From assembly GCA_002840435.1 (NCBI GenBank), contig PHAT01000002.1, positions 328,696 through 392,695 on the forward strand: a DNA stretch of 64,000 nucleotides. The letters run 5' to 3'. Every line of letters begins with the position of its first letter. Within the stretch, counting starts at the first letter, position 1. The DNA is from Deltaproteobacteria bacterium HGW-Deltaproteobacteria-6. Its GTDB lineage: Bacteria; Desulfobacterota; Syntrophia; Syntrophales; Smithellaceae. The notes under the pieces were generated by a model that made no database searches, had not been told where the DNA came from, and saw only the letters and a program-made list of their open reading frames with translations. Both the position numbers and the translations under genes were made by a program. Positions 45,629 through 56,000 of the stretch are shown here, piece by piece.

Positions 45629-46936
45629 TTATTTGTCGTCATCGTCATCATCAATGACTTCGCCTTCAGAGCCTTTTGGAACCTCCGCATTTAACGAACG
45701 GGTAATTCCACGAACCAGTATCAGCATAATGAAGAACAGAATAATCATGGAAGCAATAAGAACCAGAATGACGGTTGCCGTCCATGCCTTGGATTCCTTT
45801 TCAATATTCTGAGCTACTTTTGTTGCCGCTTCGTTGTATTTTTCAACTTCCAGTCCCAGGCCGATCCAGCCAAAGCCTGCCGGTTCGGGAAGGTTTGACG
45901 CATAAAACTTGATCGGCGCATAGGCGACGAATTTGGTGACGCCGCCATATTTGTACGTTAAAATTCCTGTTTTTCCCAGTTCCGCTTCTTTCGTGACCTT
46001 TAATATGTTGGGATCAAGAAAACCTAACTGGGACATGTTCAATGCTTCCACACCTTTTTGTGCCAGTTCTTTTGCGTTTTGAGCCGTAACAGTCGGAACA
46101 GCCGTTCCATCAGGGTTGAGCCCGGCGACATGAAAATCACTGGGATGAGAAATAACGAGGCCGCGGGGATCGGCCATGAAAGCGTAATTACCGGTAGAAG
46201 CGTCTGTTTCAAACACTCTTTCCGCCTGCGTGGGAACCAACTGATCGGTAAACTGGGCCAGATGGCGATAGTCTATCGCCAGTGTGATGATGCCTGCGAA
46301 ACCGTTTTGATCGAATACCGGCGTGGCAAAACGGACGATCCCTGAAAACCTTTGTCCTTTTTCAAATGCCGCTTTGTTTACATATAAACCGGTAACCGGA
46401 GATACGTAAATTTCGCCTTTCTTCAAACTTTTTGTTTTAGCAAAATAATCTTCTGATTTATATGCTGTGTTGGCCGGGATGCTGACATTCAGCAGTTTTC
46501 CCGCCGGCACTGCCTGACCGTCAACGATTTTAATTTTTTCGTTGCCGTTTTTGTCCGTCAGAGTCATTTCTTTATACAGCGGAACCAATACCTTCTGCAC
46601 TTTACCGTCACGTTTGACCCAGAGCGGTTTTTTGTTTTCAGAAACAAACTGTTTGTATACAGCTTCTGATGAGGGAATGATTGTTGCGACCTGTACATCT
46701 TTTTTGCATTCCATGAGGAAACTGGCAACTTCATTTGCTGTATTGACGGCTCTCGCCTTGATATCTTCCTGAGATTTAACATCGAGAACGTTAACGGCCC
46801 TCTCTTTTATAGTAACCCCCAATTTAAACATGCCGTTAGCGATTAAAAACGCCATTAGTGATAAGGGAATTACAATAAGCAGGAAGAATACACTTCCAAT
46901 AGGTAAACCTTGCTTATCTTTTTTAGTTTCTGACAT
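45629..46936 (-). CDS. Cache-domain membrane sensor without output domain
   Basis: 435 residues. A first membrane helix (VFFLLIVIPLSLMAFLIANG), an extracytoplasmic double-Cache domain (about 45-385; PVFDQNGFAGIITLAIDYRH and GNYAFMADPRGLVISHPSDF are typical) and a second helix (WTATVILVLIASMIILFFIM). Instead of HAMP, kinase or methyl-accepting domain, the chain ends about 20 residues after the helix in an acidic tail DDDDDDK. It should bind a small ligand outside the membrane but must signal through a partner. It lies 50 bases downstream of atpE on the same strand. Confidence 0.8.
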   Translation of the reverse strand: MSETKKDKQGLPIGSVFFLLIVIPLSLMAFLIANGMFKLGVTIKERAVNVLDVKSQEDIKARAVNTANEVASFLMECKKDVQVATIIPSSEAVYKQFVSENKKPLWVKRDGKVQKVLVPLYKEMTLTDKNGNEKIKIVDGQAVPAGKLLNVSIPANTAYKSEDYFAKTKSLKKGEIYVSPVTGLYVNKAAFEKGQRFSGIVRFATPVFDQNGFAGIITLAIDYRHLAQFTDQLVPTQAERVFETDASTGNYAFMADPRGLVISHPSDFHVAGLNPDGTAVPTVTAQNAKELAQKGVEALNMSQLGFLDPNILKVTKEAELGKTGILTYKYGGVTKFVAYAPIKFYASNLPEPAGFGWIGLGLEVEKYNEAATKVAQNIEKESKAWTATVILVLIASMIILFFIMLILVRGITRSLNAEVPKGSEGEVIDDDDDDK

Positions 46937-46986
46937 TATGAGTTCTCCCTAACCTTTCTTGATTTTAAAGTTAATTTATTTAAGCA

Positions 46987-47364
46987 TTAACCCAAAAAGA
47001 AAGCCTTGAAAGGGTTGGCGTATAATAAGATCAGAGCAATAACCAGAGCGTAAATGGCGATCGATTCAGCCATGGCCATACCAACAAGCATAACCATCAT
47101 GATCTTGCCTTGAACGCCGGGGTTTCTTCCGACTGCCTGACAAGCGCCGTTTGCTGCATTACCAATGCCTGCGCCCGCGCCGATTGCGCCAAGACCAATG
47201 GCCAGACCTGCGCCGATCATTGCGCCTACGGCAAAAATAACTTTAATGTAAGATTCTCCGCCCACCGGGATAGCCTCCGCGGCAAAAGCGAACTGACTGG
47301 TCAGCAGCACTGCTGCCGCCGATGCTAAAACTGTTAAAAATGTTTTTCCGAATTTCTGTGACAT
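46987..47364 (-). CDS. atpE: ATP synthase F0 subunit c with N-terminal leader
   Basis: 125 residues. A hydrophobic leader of about 30 residues (FLTVLASAAAVLLTSQFAFA) precedes a typical two-helix c subunit: GLAIGLGAIGAGAGIGNAAN, polar loop GRNPG, then ion-carrying Glu in GMAMAESIAIYALVIALILL. Glu-Ser and Tyr of sodium-type rings are present, but the helix-1 Gln of the Na+ signature is Ile here, so proton coupling is the safer guess. No atpB or other F0/F1 gene is adjacent; the gene is alone on its strand apart from the Cache gene. Confidence 0.93.
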   Translation of the reverse strand: MSQKFGKTFLTVLASAAAVLLTSQFAFAAEAIPVGGESYIKVIFAVGAMIGAGLAIGLGAIGAGAGIGNAANGACQAVGRNPGVQGKIMMVMLVGMAMAESIAIYALVIALILLYANPFKAFFLG

Positions 47365-47869
47365 TATTTGTCTCCTTTCATGACATGTTATTTATTTTTA
47401 TCCCTGATTCGCATAGCATATTTCTAATACCAGGCAAAGAGGAATTAATACGCATGTCGTTCCGCTCAACGTTATTGCACGAGGTGTGCCATGGCTTCAA
47501 TCAACAAAATGTATTAAAGAAAAACGGATTGATGAAATCCTGAAGATGAAAAAAATGTTCTCTAATTAATTGAGATTCCTTAAATTCGCTTCACAGCGAC
47601 GGCGCGAAAAAAAATAAAAAGGTAAAATGAATGTTGAGCCGGTAGAAAGATTATTTTAAAAAAGTAAAACTGCAATTTAATGTTTTGTTCAATCGCCTGC
47701 CATAAAACATTCAACAAACCATTCAGGGCAGCAATACTTTTCGTCCTTTCGACCGGAGGGAATCCTTCTTATATTTCTATTGAAATTTTGCGACAATGTC
47801 GTTACGATTAAAAATAACTGGCGCAAATTGATAAAAAATAAAGAAGTCACATCTTAATAAGGATTATTT
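47365..47869. other. Divergent intergenic region, 505 bases
   Basis: AT-rich gap between atpE (leftward) and a small membrane protein gene (rightward). I see no credible gene. TTTCGACCGGAGGGAATCC near 47758 belongs to the dispersed repeat motif also seen at 15067 and 23873. Promoters for both flanking units must lie here but none stands out. Confidence 0.5.
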
Positions 47870-48049
47870 ATGCAGGAAATTTTAACCGCCATCACCTATC
47901 CGATCGTCTGGCTTATTTGTGCTTATCTTTTGAAAATCGAAAGTGGGTTGGCAAAACTGTTGATTTCACTAACCGCAGCAATCCTGGTTTATGTTTTAAT
48001 CGGAATCAAGCTGTCTCAAAAAGAAAATCATAAGGATAATGAAGAATAA
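47870..48049 (+). CDS. 59-residue membrane protein before the histidine kinase
   Basis: ATG at 47870 with AATAAGGATTATTT upstream, TAA at 48047-48049 directly abutting the kinase GTG start. Two hydrophobic helices (ILTAITYPIVWLICAYLL and LISLTAAILVYVLIGI) with a short polar loop and a charged C-terminus QKENHKDNEE. Not recognised. The zero-base spacing implies translational coupling and a possible role as partner of the kinase. Confidence 0.6.
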   Translation: MQEILTAITYPIVWLICAYLLKIESGLAKLLISLTAAILVYVLIGIKLSQKENHKDNEE

Positions 48050-50644
48050 GTGACTTTGCTTAAGAAAGCATACAAGCTTCTGCATCAAGCATTGAGTGTA
48101 CGTATCTGGCTGGCCAGCATTGTTGTCATCCTTCTGATCCTCCTGCTGGCTCTGACGGTGAACAATGCCCGTGAAAAGGAGATGGTTGATTTATTCAGCC
48201 GTCAGCAATTAGCATCCGCTCAAAACGCGGCGGTTCGATTAACGGAGATTTTTTCACAGGTCGAAAAAAATATCGTCCTGTTTTCCTTCTTTGATTCCAA
48301 CGGGAAAAAACTGGCACAGGAAGATTACTGGAAAATGGAAGTGCTTTATCCCGTATGGGAAAATGCCATCAATGCGGTGATGGTATTTGACGCGAACGAA
48401 AAAATTAGATGTATTCTGCCGCAGGGCGCTCTTCCGGCAGTCGATTTGGCGAGCCATTTCAGAGCCACGAAATTCCGGCAGACACAATATCTGAAATTAG
48501 CTTTGTCGGATAAGCTGCCCAAAGATGCTTTACCCCAGAAGCAGGACTGGTATTTAATCTGGGGCTATCCCATCCAGCGGCACAATAATAATGTTTTTGC
48601 CGGCGCGTGGATGGTGTCTTTTTCATTGTCCGAACTGGTCGATACCTGTGAAAAGCAGATCAGAGACAATCAACTGGGAGACCTGTGGCTGGTCAATCAG
48701 CAGGGGCAGGTGCTGCTGCATCCTCATTCGCCGTTTATCGGGAAAAATGTCGCCGATCTGGTTAAAAATAATCAAGGGGGAAAAATCATCTTTCCTTCCG
48801 ACAGCGGCAGGCATCTGGATGCGAGTATCCTCCAGAGTAATAATAAAATGCGCCGATGTGTTATCGCTTACTCCCCGCTTCATATTGCCGGTCATACATG
48901 GTATGTCATGGTCACGGCGCCACACAGCCGCGTCATTGCTCCTGTTCGCACCACATTTATATACACCATGTTCAGCGCTGTCGTGCTGATTTTGGTTCTG
49001 GTTATCGTCGGTATTTATTTTGCTTTCCGGGAAGGCAGAAGAATACGGATACGGGAAGAGCATCAAAGACTCAAAGAACGCGAAGCCTGGCAGGAAAAGC
49101 TGCTCAGAGAAAAGAAAACGATTGACGGTATCATCGAGGGGTCTCCTATTCCCACGCTGGTTATCAACAGGGAACACCAGGTCATCCTGTGGAACCGGGC
49201 CTGTATGGAACTTACCGGTTATTCAGCGGATGATATGGTCGGCACCAACCGGCATTATATTCCTTTTTATTCCGTTACCCGCCCCATGATTGCCGATTTA
49301 ATCGTGGATAATGACATCGAGGGTTTGAATCAGTTCTATGGCAGTAAAAATGTCAAAAAATCCGACAAGGTGATCGGCGCCTATGAGGCGACGGATTATT
49401 ACGAGAACCTTGGCGGACAAAGCCGTTATCTGTATTTTCTGGCAGCGCCCATTTATGATGAAGAAGGCAATATCATTGCGGCGATTGAAACACTTCAGGA
49501 TGTTTCCCGTGAGCAGGAACTCACGCACAGTTTGCGGGAATACGCTGAGACGCTGCAAAATGAACTGGCTGAAAACATTGAGTTGCGGCGCGAAATAGAG
49601 GGCGTTTATAACTATCTGCAATCGATTGTGAAAAGTCTGCCCGATAAGATCTATGAAGTCGATAAGGACGGCATTATCAATTTTATAAGCTGGGGCATTA
49701 AGAAACCGGAAAGCCCGTTCAAAGGAAAGCATTTTCTGACGTTTGTCGCACCCGAAGATGAAAGTTTTGTAACATCCAGGTGGGAAGAAGCTAAAAGAGG
49801 CATCTATACGCCTTACGAGCTTGAAACCACGGCGAAGGATGGTCGAAAGATCAATTGGATGGTAACAACGTCGCCGGTCATCGGGACGGATCATTATATA
49901 TTGGTGCAAAGGGACATTACTGAATTTAAGAATCTGGAAAAGAAGCTCTATAACAGCCAGAAACTCGCGGCACTGGGGCAGCTTTCAGCCGGTATTGCTC
50001 ATGAAGTGCGCAATCCACTGTCCTCCATTAAGATGAGCCTGCAGATTCTGGAAAAACGCATGACGCCGGAAGGAAATGACCTCAAAAGATTTAAAATCGC
50101 GCAAAAAGAAGTTGAACACCTCGAAGAACTGGTTAATAATGTTCTGGTCTTTGCCAAACCGGTCGATCCCAAAATCGTTTCCGCCGATCTTGGTAAAGTA
50201 TTGGAGCAGGCCATTGCTCTTGCGGAAAAAGTCATTCACGATAAACAGGTGGCCATCAAACTGGAAGCGCAGGAGATCCCTCAGGTCAACGTGGATGTGG
50301 CCATGATCACGGATGCATTCTTAAATATTATCCGTAACGCAGCCGAAGCTGTTGAGGATAATGGTACTATTCGGATCTATGCCCGCAGTATCGGCAGCCA
50401 ACCGCCTGCTGTGCTGGTTGTTGTAGAGGACAATGGCTGCGGCATTGATGAGGCGGACATGCCTCATCTGTTTAATCCTTTTTTTACCAAGAAAAAATAT
50501 GGAACGGGCCTCGGGCTTTCACAGGTATCGAAAATTGTAGAACTGCATCAGGGGAAAATAGAAATTATCAGTGAAAAAGATAAAGGAACTAAAGTTTGCG
50601 TTACGCTGCCCTGCAGCGAAAGGCGCCGCGTTCCAAGAGATTAA
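48050..50644 (+). CDS. PAS-containing membrane sensor histidine kinase
   Basis: 864 residues, GTG start. Membrane helix 1 about 18-42, a periplasmic Cache-like domain to about 300, helix 2 (TMFSAVVLILVLVIVGIYFA), then two PAS domains (about 355-490 and 525-640), a HisKA box AGIAHEVRNPLSSIKMSLQI with the phospho-accepting His near 650, and an HATPase domain with NIIRNAAEAVE, VEDNGCGID and GTGLGLSQV. Pairs with the sigma-54 regulator encoded 56 bases downstream. Confidence 0.93.
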   Translation: MTLLKKAYKLLHQALSVRIWLASIVVILLILLLALTVNNAREKEMVDLFSRQQLASAQNAAVRLTEIFSQVEKNIVLFSFFDSNGKKLAQEDYWKMEVLYPVWENAINAVMVFDANEKIRCILPQGALPAVDLASHFRATKFRQTQYLKLALSDKLPKDALPQKQDWYLIWGYPIQRHNNNVFAGAWMVSFSLSELVDTCEKQIRDNQLGDLWLVNQQGQVLLHPHSPFIGKNVADLVKNNQGGKIIFPSDSGRHLDASILQSNNKMRRCVIAYSPLHIAGHTWYVMVTAPHSRVIAPVRTTFIYTMFSAVVLILVLVIVGIYFAFREGRRIRIREEHQRLKEREAWQEKLLREKKTIDGIIEGSPIPTLVINREHQVILWNRACMELTGYSADDMVGTNRHYIPFYSVTRPMIADLIVDNDIEGLNQFYGSKNVKKSDKVIGAYEATDYYENLGGQSRYLYFLAAPIYDEEGNIIAAIETLQDVSREQELTHSLREYAETLQNELAENIELRREIEGVYNYLQSIVKSLPDKIYEVDKDGIINFISWGIKKPESPFKGKHFLTFVAPEDESFVTSRWEEAKRGIYTPYELETTAKDGRKINWMVTTSPVIGTDHYILVQRDITEFKNLEKKLYNSQKLAALGQLSAGIAHEVRNPLSSIKMSLQILEKRMTPEGNDLKRFKIAQKEVEHLEELVNNVLVFAKPVDPKIVSADLGKVLEQAIALAEKVIHDKQVAIKLEAQEIPQVNVDVAMITDAFLNIIRNAAEAVEDNGTIRIYARSIGSQPPAVLVVVEDNGCGIDEADMPHLFNPFFTKKKYGTGLGLSQVSKIVELHQGKIEIISEKDKGTKVCVTLPCSERRRVPRD

Positions 50645-50700
50645 TAGAAATAAAAGCGGATCATGAATCAAGAATCCATTGAATGGCGAAGGTTACGATT

Positions 50701-52086
50701 ATGGCGAGTATTCTGGTTATAGATGATGACGAATCGATTGTGGAAACGCTGGACCTGTATTTAACGGAAGAGGGCTACGCCGTCCGGACGGCCCTGACCG
50801 GTACCGACGGGTTGAATAAGTACGTTCAGGAACCCTCGGATGTGGTCATTCTGGATATCCGACTGCCGGATGTGGACGGATTCTCCGTGCTGGAGGATCT
50901 CAAGGAAGAAAATGAAAATGTTAAGGTGATTATGATTACCGCTTTCCATGACATGGAAACCACCATCAATGCCATGAAGGGCGGGGCGTTCGATTACATC
51001 CATAAACCGGTCAATGTCGATGAACTGGATCTGGCGATCAAGAAAGCACTGAAGTCGCTGGAAATGGAGAAAAAGATTGACGGCCTTTTGATGGAGCCTT
51101 CCCGCACCTTCCGGGTTGGTGATATCATCGGCACCGGCAACGAAATGCGGGATATTTTCAAGACGATCGGCACGGTCTCCAAAAGCCGGACAACCGTGCT
51201 CATCCAGGGTGAGAGTGGAACAGGCAAGGAGTTGATCGCCAAGGTTATTCATAACAATACGTCGCCGGATGAACCGTTTATTGCGGTGAACTGTTCAGCC
51301 ATCGTCGAAACGCTCCTGGAATCGGAATTGTTCGGCCATGAGAAGGGCTCCTTTACCGGTGCCGTTGCCCGAAAACTGGGCAAATTTGAACTGGCGCGCT
51401 TCGGCACGGTGTTTCTGGATGAAATCAGTGAAATGTCCGTCAACCTGCAGGCCAAACTTCTGCGTGTTTTACAGGAGATGGAATTCGAACGCGTGGGAGG
51501 CAAAGACCGGGTTAAGGTTCATGCCCGCATTATGGCCGCGACCAACAAGGATTTGCGGACCATGGTCAAGGAAGGCAAATTCCGGGACGACTTGTATTAC
51601 CGGCTGAATATTGTTGCCATTAACCTGCCTCCGCTCAGAACGCGCCGCCAGGACATTGCGCCGTTGATTGATTACCTGCTTTCCAAAATCAATCTCGATC
51701 TGCATAAAAAAATCGTCGGTGTGTCAGGCGAGATGATGGAAAAATTTCTGAATTATTCCTGGCCGGGCAATATCCGCGAACTGGAAAACCTGCTGGTGAG
51801 AGCCTGTGTTGTCGCCAAAGGCCAGGTACTGGGTGTCGGTGATTTTCCGGAATTGGGCAAGGACAATCCGTCAATTGAAGCGCCAAAAGATCAAACCGCG
51901 GATGTCTTTACACCGGAAGAACCGGGTAAATTTTTAACCCTCGATCAGGTTGAAGAACGTTACATTCGTAAAATCATCAGGGAAACGGATAAAAACAAAG
52001 GGGAAATCTGCGAAACACTGGGCATTTCCCGCCCCACCTTTGAACGCAAGCTGGAGAAGTATGGTATCTCCTTTGAGAAAGAATAA
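50701..52086 (+). CDS. Sigma-54-dependent response regulator (NtrC family)
   Basis: 461 residues from ATG 50701 (GAAGGTTACGATT leader). Receiver domain 1-120 with phospho-acceptor in VVILDIRLPD and Lys in YIHKPV; AAA+ domain about 140-375 with Walker A GESGTGKE, the sigma-54 contact loop GSFTGA (first Ala replaced by Ser, a common variant) and Walker B GTVFLDEI; C-terminal Fis-type HTH (ICETLGISRPTFERKLEKYG). Activates RpoN promoters in response to the upstream kinase. Confidence 0.95.
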   Translation: MASILVIDDDESIVETLDLYLTEEGYAVRTALTGTDGLNKYVQEPSDVVILDIRLPDVDGFSVLEDLKEENENVKVIMITAFHDMETTINAMKGGAFDYIHKPVNVDELDLAIKKALKSLEMEKKIDGLLMEPSRTFRVGDIIGTGNEMRDIFKTIGTVSKSRTTVLIQGESGTGKELIAKVIHNNTSPDEPFIAVNCSAIVETLLESELFGHEKGSFTGAVARKLGKFELARFGTVFLDEISEMSVNLQAKLLRVLQEMEFERVGGKDRVKVHARIMAATNKDLRTMVKEGKFRDDLYYRLNIVAINLPPLRTRRQDIAPLIDYLLSKINLDLHKKIVGVSGEMMEKFLNYSWPGNIRELENLLVRACVVAKGQVLGVGDFPELGKDNPSIEAPKDQTADVFTPEEPGKFLTLDQVEERYIRKIIRETDKNKGEICETLGISRPTFERKLEKYGISFEKE

Positions 52087-52125
52087 CCTTGTGCCTTCCT
52101 TTGATATATGCGCTAAAGTAAATTT

Positions 52126-52725
52126 ATGAAAATTATCAGTGCAGAATTTATAAAAAGTGCCGTTTGGCCGGCTCAGTACCCTCCGGCGATCATGCCGGAA
52201 ATTGCTTTTGTGGGACGTTCCAACGTCGGGAAATCATCGCTGATGAATACGCTGGTCAACCGGAAAAAGCTGGCGAAAACCAGCAACACCCCGGGGCGCA
52301 CCCAGTTGATTAACTTTTTTGACATCAACGGGGCTATCTCATTTGTCGATCTGCCGGGGTATGGTTTTGCCAAAGTGGCCCAGTCCATAAAAAAAGACTG
52401 GGGAAACATGATCGAAACTTATTTGCGCGAACGGCAGAATCTGGCCATGGTCATTTTTATTCTGGATATCCGCCGTGATCCAAGTCATGATGATCTTGCG
52501 TTGCGCGATTGGCTGGAAGAGTACCATATCCCTTATGTATTCATTTTAACCAAGGTTGATAAACTATCGAATAATCAGACGTCAGGACAAAAGAAGCTTA
52601 TCGAAAAAGCGTTAGGTTCAGATGCTTCAAAGAAAACCATCCTTTTCTCCGCGAAAACACAAAAGGGAAAGGAAGAACTCTGGCAATTTCTCGAAAATCA
52701 TTTAGCCACCCTGGAAAATCGTTAG
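52126..52725 (+). CDS. engB: Ribosome biogenesis GTPase EngB/YihA
   Basis: 199 residues. G1 GRSNVGKSS, G2/G3 TPGRTQ and DLPGYGFAKV, G4 TKVDKL and G5 FSAKT, in the spacing of EngB. Required for 50S assembly. Starts 40 bases after the response regulator gene, probably in the same transcript. Confidence 0.95.
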   Translation: MKIISAEFIKSAVWPAQYPPAIMPEIAFVGRSNVGKSSLMNTLVNRKKLAKTSNTPGRTQLINFFDINGAISFVDLPGYGFAKVAQSIKKDWGNMIETYLRERQNLAMVIFILDIRRDPSHDDLALRDWLEEYHIPYVFILTKVDKLSNNQTSGQKKLIEKALGSDASKKTILFSAKTQKGKEELWQFLENHLATLENR

Positions 52726-53039
52726 CCTGAAAAGCATTGAAAAACAGGGGCTTTCTTTCAGGCGCGCCTTCAAGCAACTTAAGGTCTTAAAATTAAGGAT
52801 AAAATGATGTGATGCATGCAGAATGAAAGAAAAATTTCAGGAATCAAGGCGTTCATTATATGAACGTTGGTCAAATATTTATACTTGTTATATCAGGTAC
52901 TTAATTGCAGAAATCTAAATAAATCAATCTTCTGCGCTTGACATGATAAATAAAGTATGTTAGCCGACGAACGCTGGTCAGACGATGTGTCAGGCAGGTT
53001 TTCACAAGGCTTTTTATATAAATTACGAGGTGTAATCAC
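52726..53039. other. Gap before the hdr-flx cluster, with hairpin and direct repeat
   Basis: No gene. A hairpin GCCTGAAA (52725-52732)/TTTCAGGC (52756-52763) follows engB but lacks a T-run. Candidate promoter boxes TTGGTC (52867-52872) and TATATC (52889-52894), 16-base spacer, are only fair. A near-identical 12-base motif GAACGTTGGTCA/GAACGCTGGTCA occurs at 52862-52873 and 52969-52980 and could be a regulator site. Confidence 0.45.
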
Positions 53040-56000
53040 GTGGTAAAAGATAACGAAAAAGTTGGTGCAGTAATGGTGGTTGGCGCTGGTATCGCCGGCA
53101 TTCAGGCCTCCCTTGATTTAGCCAATTCCGGAATGAAAGTATATCTCGTCGAAAACGGGATCAGCATCGGTGGCGTCATGGCCCAGCTGGATAAAACATT
53201 TCCCACAAATGACTGTTCCGCCTGTATTTTGTCGCCAAAACTGGTTGAAGTCGGCCGTCATCCGAATGTTACGATCAAAACCAGACGCACCGTGGAATCC
53301 GTGGAAGGCGAACCGGGGAAATTCAAGGTCAAACTGACTTCAGCTCCCCGATACGTGAATCTTGACAAATGCACCGGTTGCGGTGACTGCGCCAATGTCT
53401 GCCCGATCACGGTCAAAGCCGCATTCAACGGCGATTTAAGCGAAAGAAAAGCGATTTACCGGCACTTTCCCCAGGCTATTCCCAGCGGTTTCGCGATTGA
53501 CAAACTGGGAACATCTCCCTGTAAAGCCAACTGTCCGACACACATCAGTGTTCAGGGTTATGTGGCGCTGATCGCCGACGGAAAATATAAAGAAGCCCTC
53601 AAACTCATCAAACAGGACAACCCGTTCCCCATCGTCTGCGGCCGCGTCTGTAACCATCCCTGCGAAACAGCCTGTATGCGCGGCAAGGTGGAAGATCCTA
53701 TTGATATCATGCATCTGAAGCAGTTTGTTGCGGATCTCGATATGAATAGCGAAACGCGCTATATGCCGGAGAAAAAACCGAGCAAGGGCAAGAAAGTCGC
53801 CGTGGTTGGCGCCGGTCCTTCCGGACTCACCTGCGCCTACTATCTGGCCATTGAAGGCTATGATGTGGAAGTTTTCGAAGCCCTGCCGGTGGCGGGCGGC
53901 TGGATGGCTGTTGGTATTCCCGAATACCGCCTTCCCAAGAAAGTTCTGAACGCAGAAATCAAGGTCATCGAAGATCTGGGCGTAAAAATTCATCTCAATA
54001 CCAAAATCGGGAAAGATATTTCCTTTGATAAACTGAAAAGCGATTTTGCCGCAACATTCATCGGTTGCGGCACCATGAAGAGCAGCAAACTCAATATTCC
54101 CGATGAAGATATGCAGGGCGTCATCCATGGCGTGGATTATCTGATGCAGATCAATCTGGGTAAAAAAGTCTCCCTGGGCGACAAAGTTGCTGTGATCGGC
54201 GGCGGTAACGTAGCCATGGACGCTGTCCGGACAGCCGTCCGCACCGGTTCCAAGAATGTTTTCATCCTCTACCGCCGGACCCGGGCGGAAATGCCTGCGG
54301 CTCCTGAAGAAATTGAAGAGGCTATTGAAGAAGGCGTGGAAATGAAATTCCTCGTTGCCCCGAAGCGCGTAGTGGGCAAAGACGGAAAAGTCACGGGTAT
54401 TGAATGCACACGCATGGAGCTGGGCGAACCGGACAAAAGCGGTCGCCGCCGACCCATTGAAATCAAGGGGTCTGAATTCATCGTCGAATGCGACTCCATC
54501 GTTCCTGCGATCGGTCAGGAAGCGGATTTGTCCTTCATCACGAAGGAAAGCGGTGTTTCGATCAATAAGTGGAACAATGTTGATTACGATGAAATCACCT
54601 ATGCAACCAATGTTGCCGGTGTCTTCTCCGGCGGTGATGTGGTCACCGGACCGCAGACCGTTGTTAAGGCCGTTTTTGCCGGCAAGGAAGCGGCAAAATC
54701 CATCGACCTTTATCTGCAGGGTCTGGACATGAAAGCCGGCCGTGAAAAAGACTGGACCAAGGATCTGGCGGATAAAGCGGATGTCTCCAATGTGCCCAAA
54801 GTTCCCCGGGAAAAATATCCCCTCATGAAACCGGCAGACCGTAAAACAAACTTCCAGGAAGTGGGCATTGGTTTTAACGAAGCCCAGGCGATTGCGGAAG
54901 CCAATCGCTGTCTGGCCTGCGGTATCTGTTCCGAGTGTTATCAGTGCGTGGATGCCTGTGTTGCCAAGGCCATCGACCATGAAATGAAAATAGAAGAAGA
55001 AACCATTGAAGTCGGCGCCGTCATCGCGTCACCCGGCTTTGAAATATTTGACGCCAGCAAGCGTGGTGAATATGGCTACGGCATTTATAAAAACGTTGTG
55101 ACCGCGCTGCAGTTTGAACGCATTCTGTCCGCATCCGGTCCTTTCTTCGGTCATGTTCAGAGAATTTCCGACGGGAAGGAACCCAAGAAGGTTGCCTTTA
55201 TTCAGTGCGTTGGTTCACGCGACGTCTCCTGCGAAAACAGCTGGTGTTCGTCGGTTTGCTGCATGTATGCGACCAAAGAGGCCATTATCGGCAAGGAACA
55301 CGCGAAGGGGCTGGAGCCCACCATTTTCTACATGGACATCCGCGCCCACGGCAAGGATTTTGACCGGTTTGTCAACCGCGCCAAGGACGAATACGGAATC
55401 CGTTACATTCGCTCCATGCCGTCCTCCATTAAAGAAATGCAGCAGACGAATAATCTGCTGATCAAATATGTCAATCAGGACGGCAGTTTCACAGAAGAAG
55501 AATTTGACATGGTCGTTTTATCCGTCGGGTTGATGCCGCCTAAGGAAGCCAAGAAACTTTCCGCGAGCCTCGGCATTGAGCTCGAAGGGCACGGCTTCTG
55601 CAAAACCAGTCTGGAAAATCCTGTTCAGACCTCTCGCCCCGGCGTGTTCGTTTGCGGCGCCTTCGGCGGACCGAAAGATATTCCGGAAACCGTTATGGAA
55701 GCCTCGGCTGCCGCCGCCTGCGCGGAAGGCATGTTGGCTGGCAAACGCGGCACCATGATTACCCCGGTGGAAAACCCCGAAGAAAAAGATATGCGTGGAC
55801 AGGGCGTACGCACCGGCGTATTCGTCTGCCACTGCGGCATCAATATCGGCGGCGTGGTCAATGTTCCTGAAGTTCGGGACTTTGCCGCAACACTGCCGAC
55901 CGTTGTTTACACGGCCGATAACCTCTTTACCTGTTCTCAGGATACGGCGGTGAAGATGGCGGAAGTCATCAAGGAAAAGAATCTGACCCGCGTGGTTGTC

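Noticed and set aside
52938-52966. TTGACA upstream of hdrA as a promoter
   Set aside because: The -35 match is perfect but the base sequence 17 positions downstream (TAGCCG) is a poor -10 box.
53436-54980. 514-codon minus-strand frame
   Set aside because: Antisense to the HdrA fusion gene; no family resemblance.
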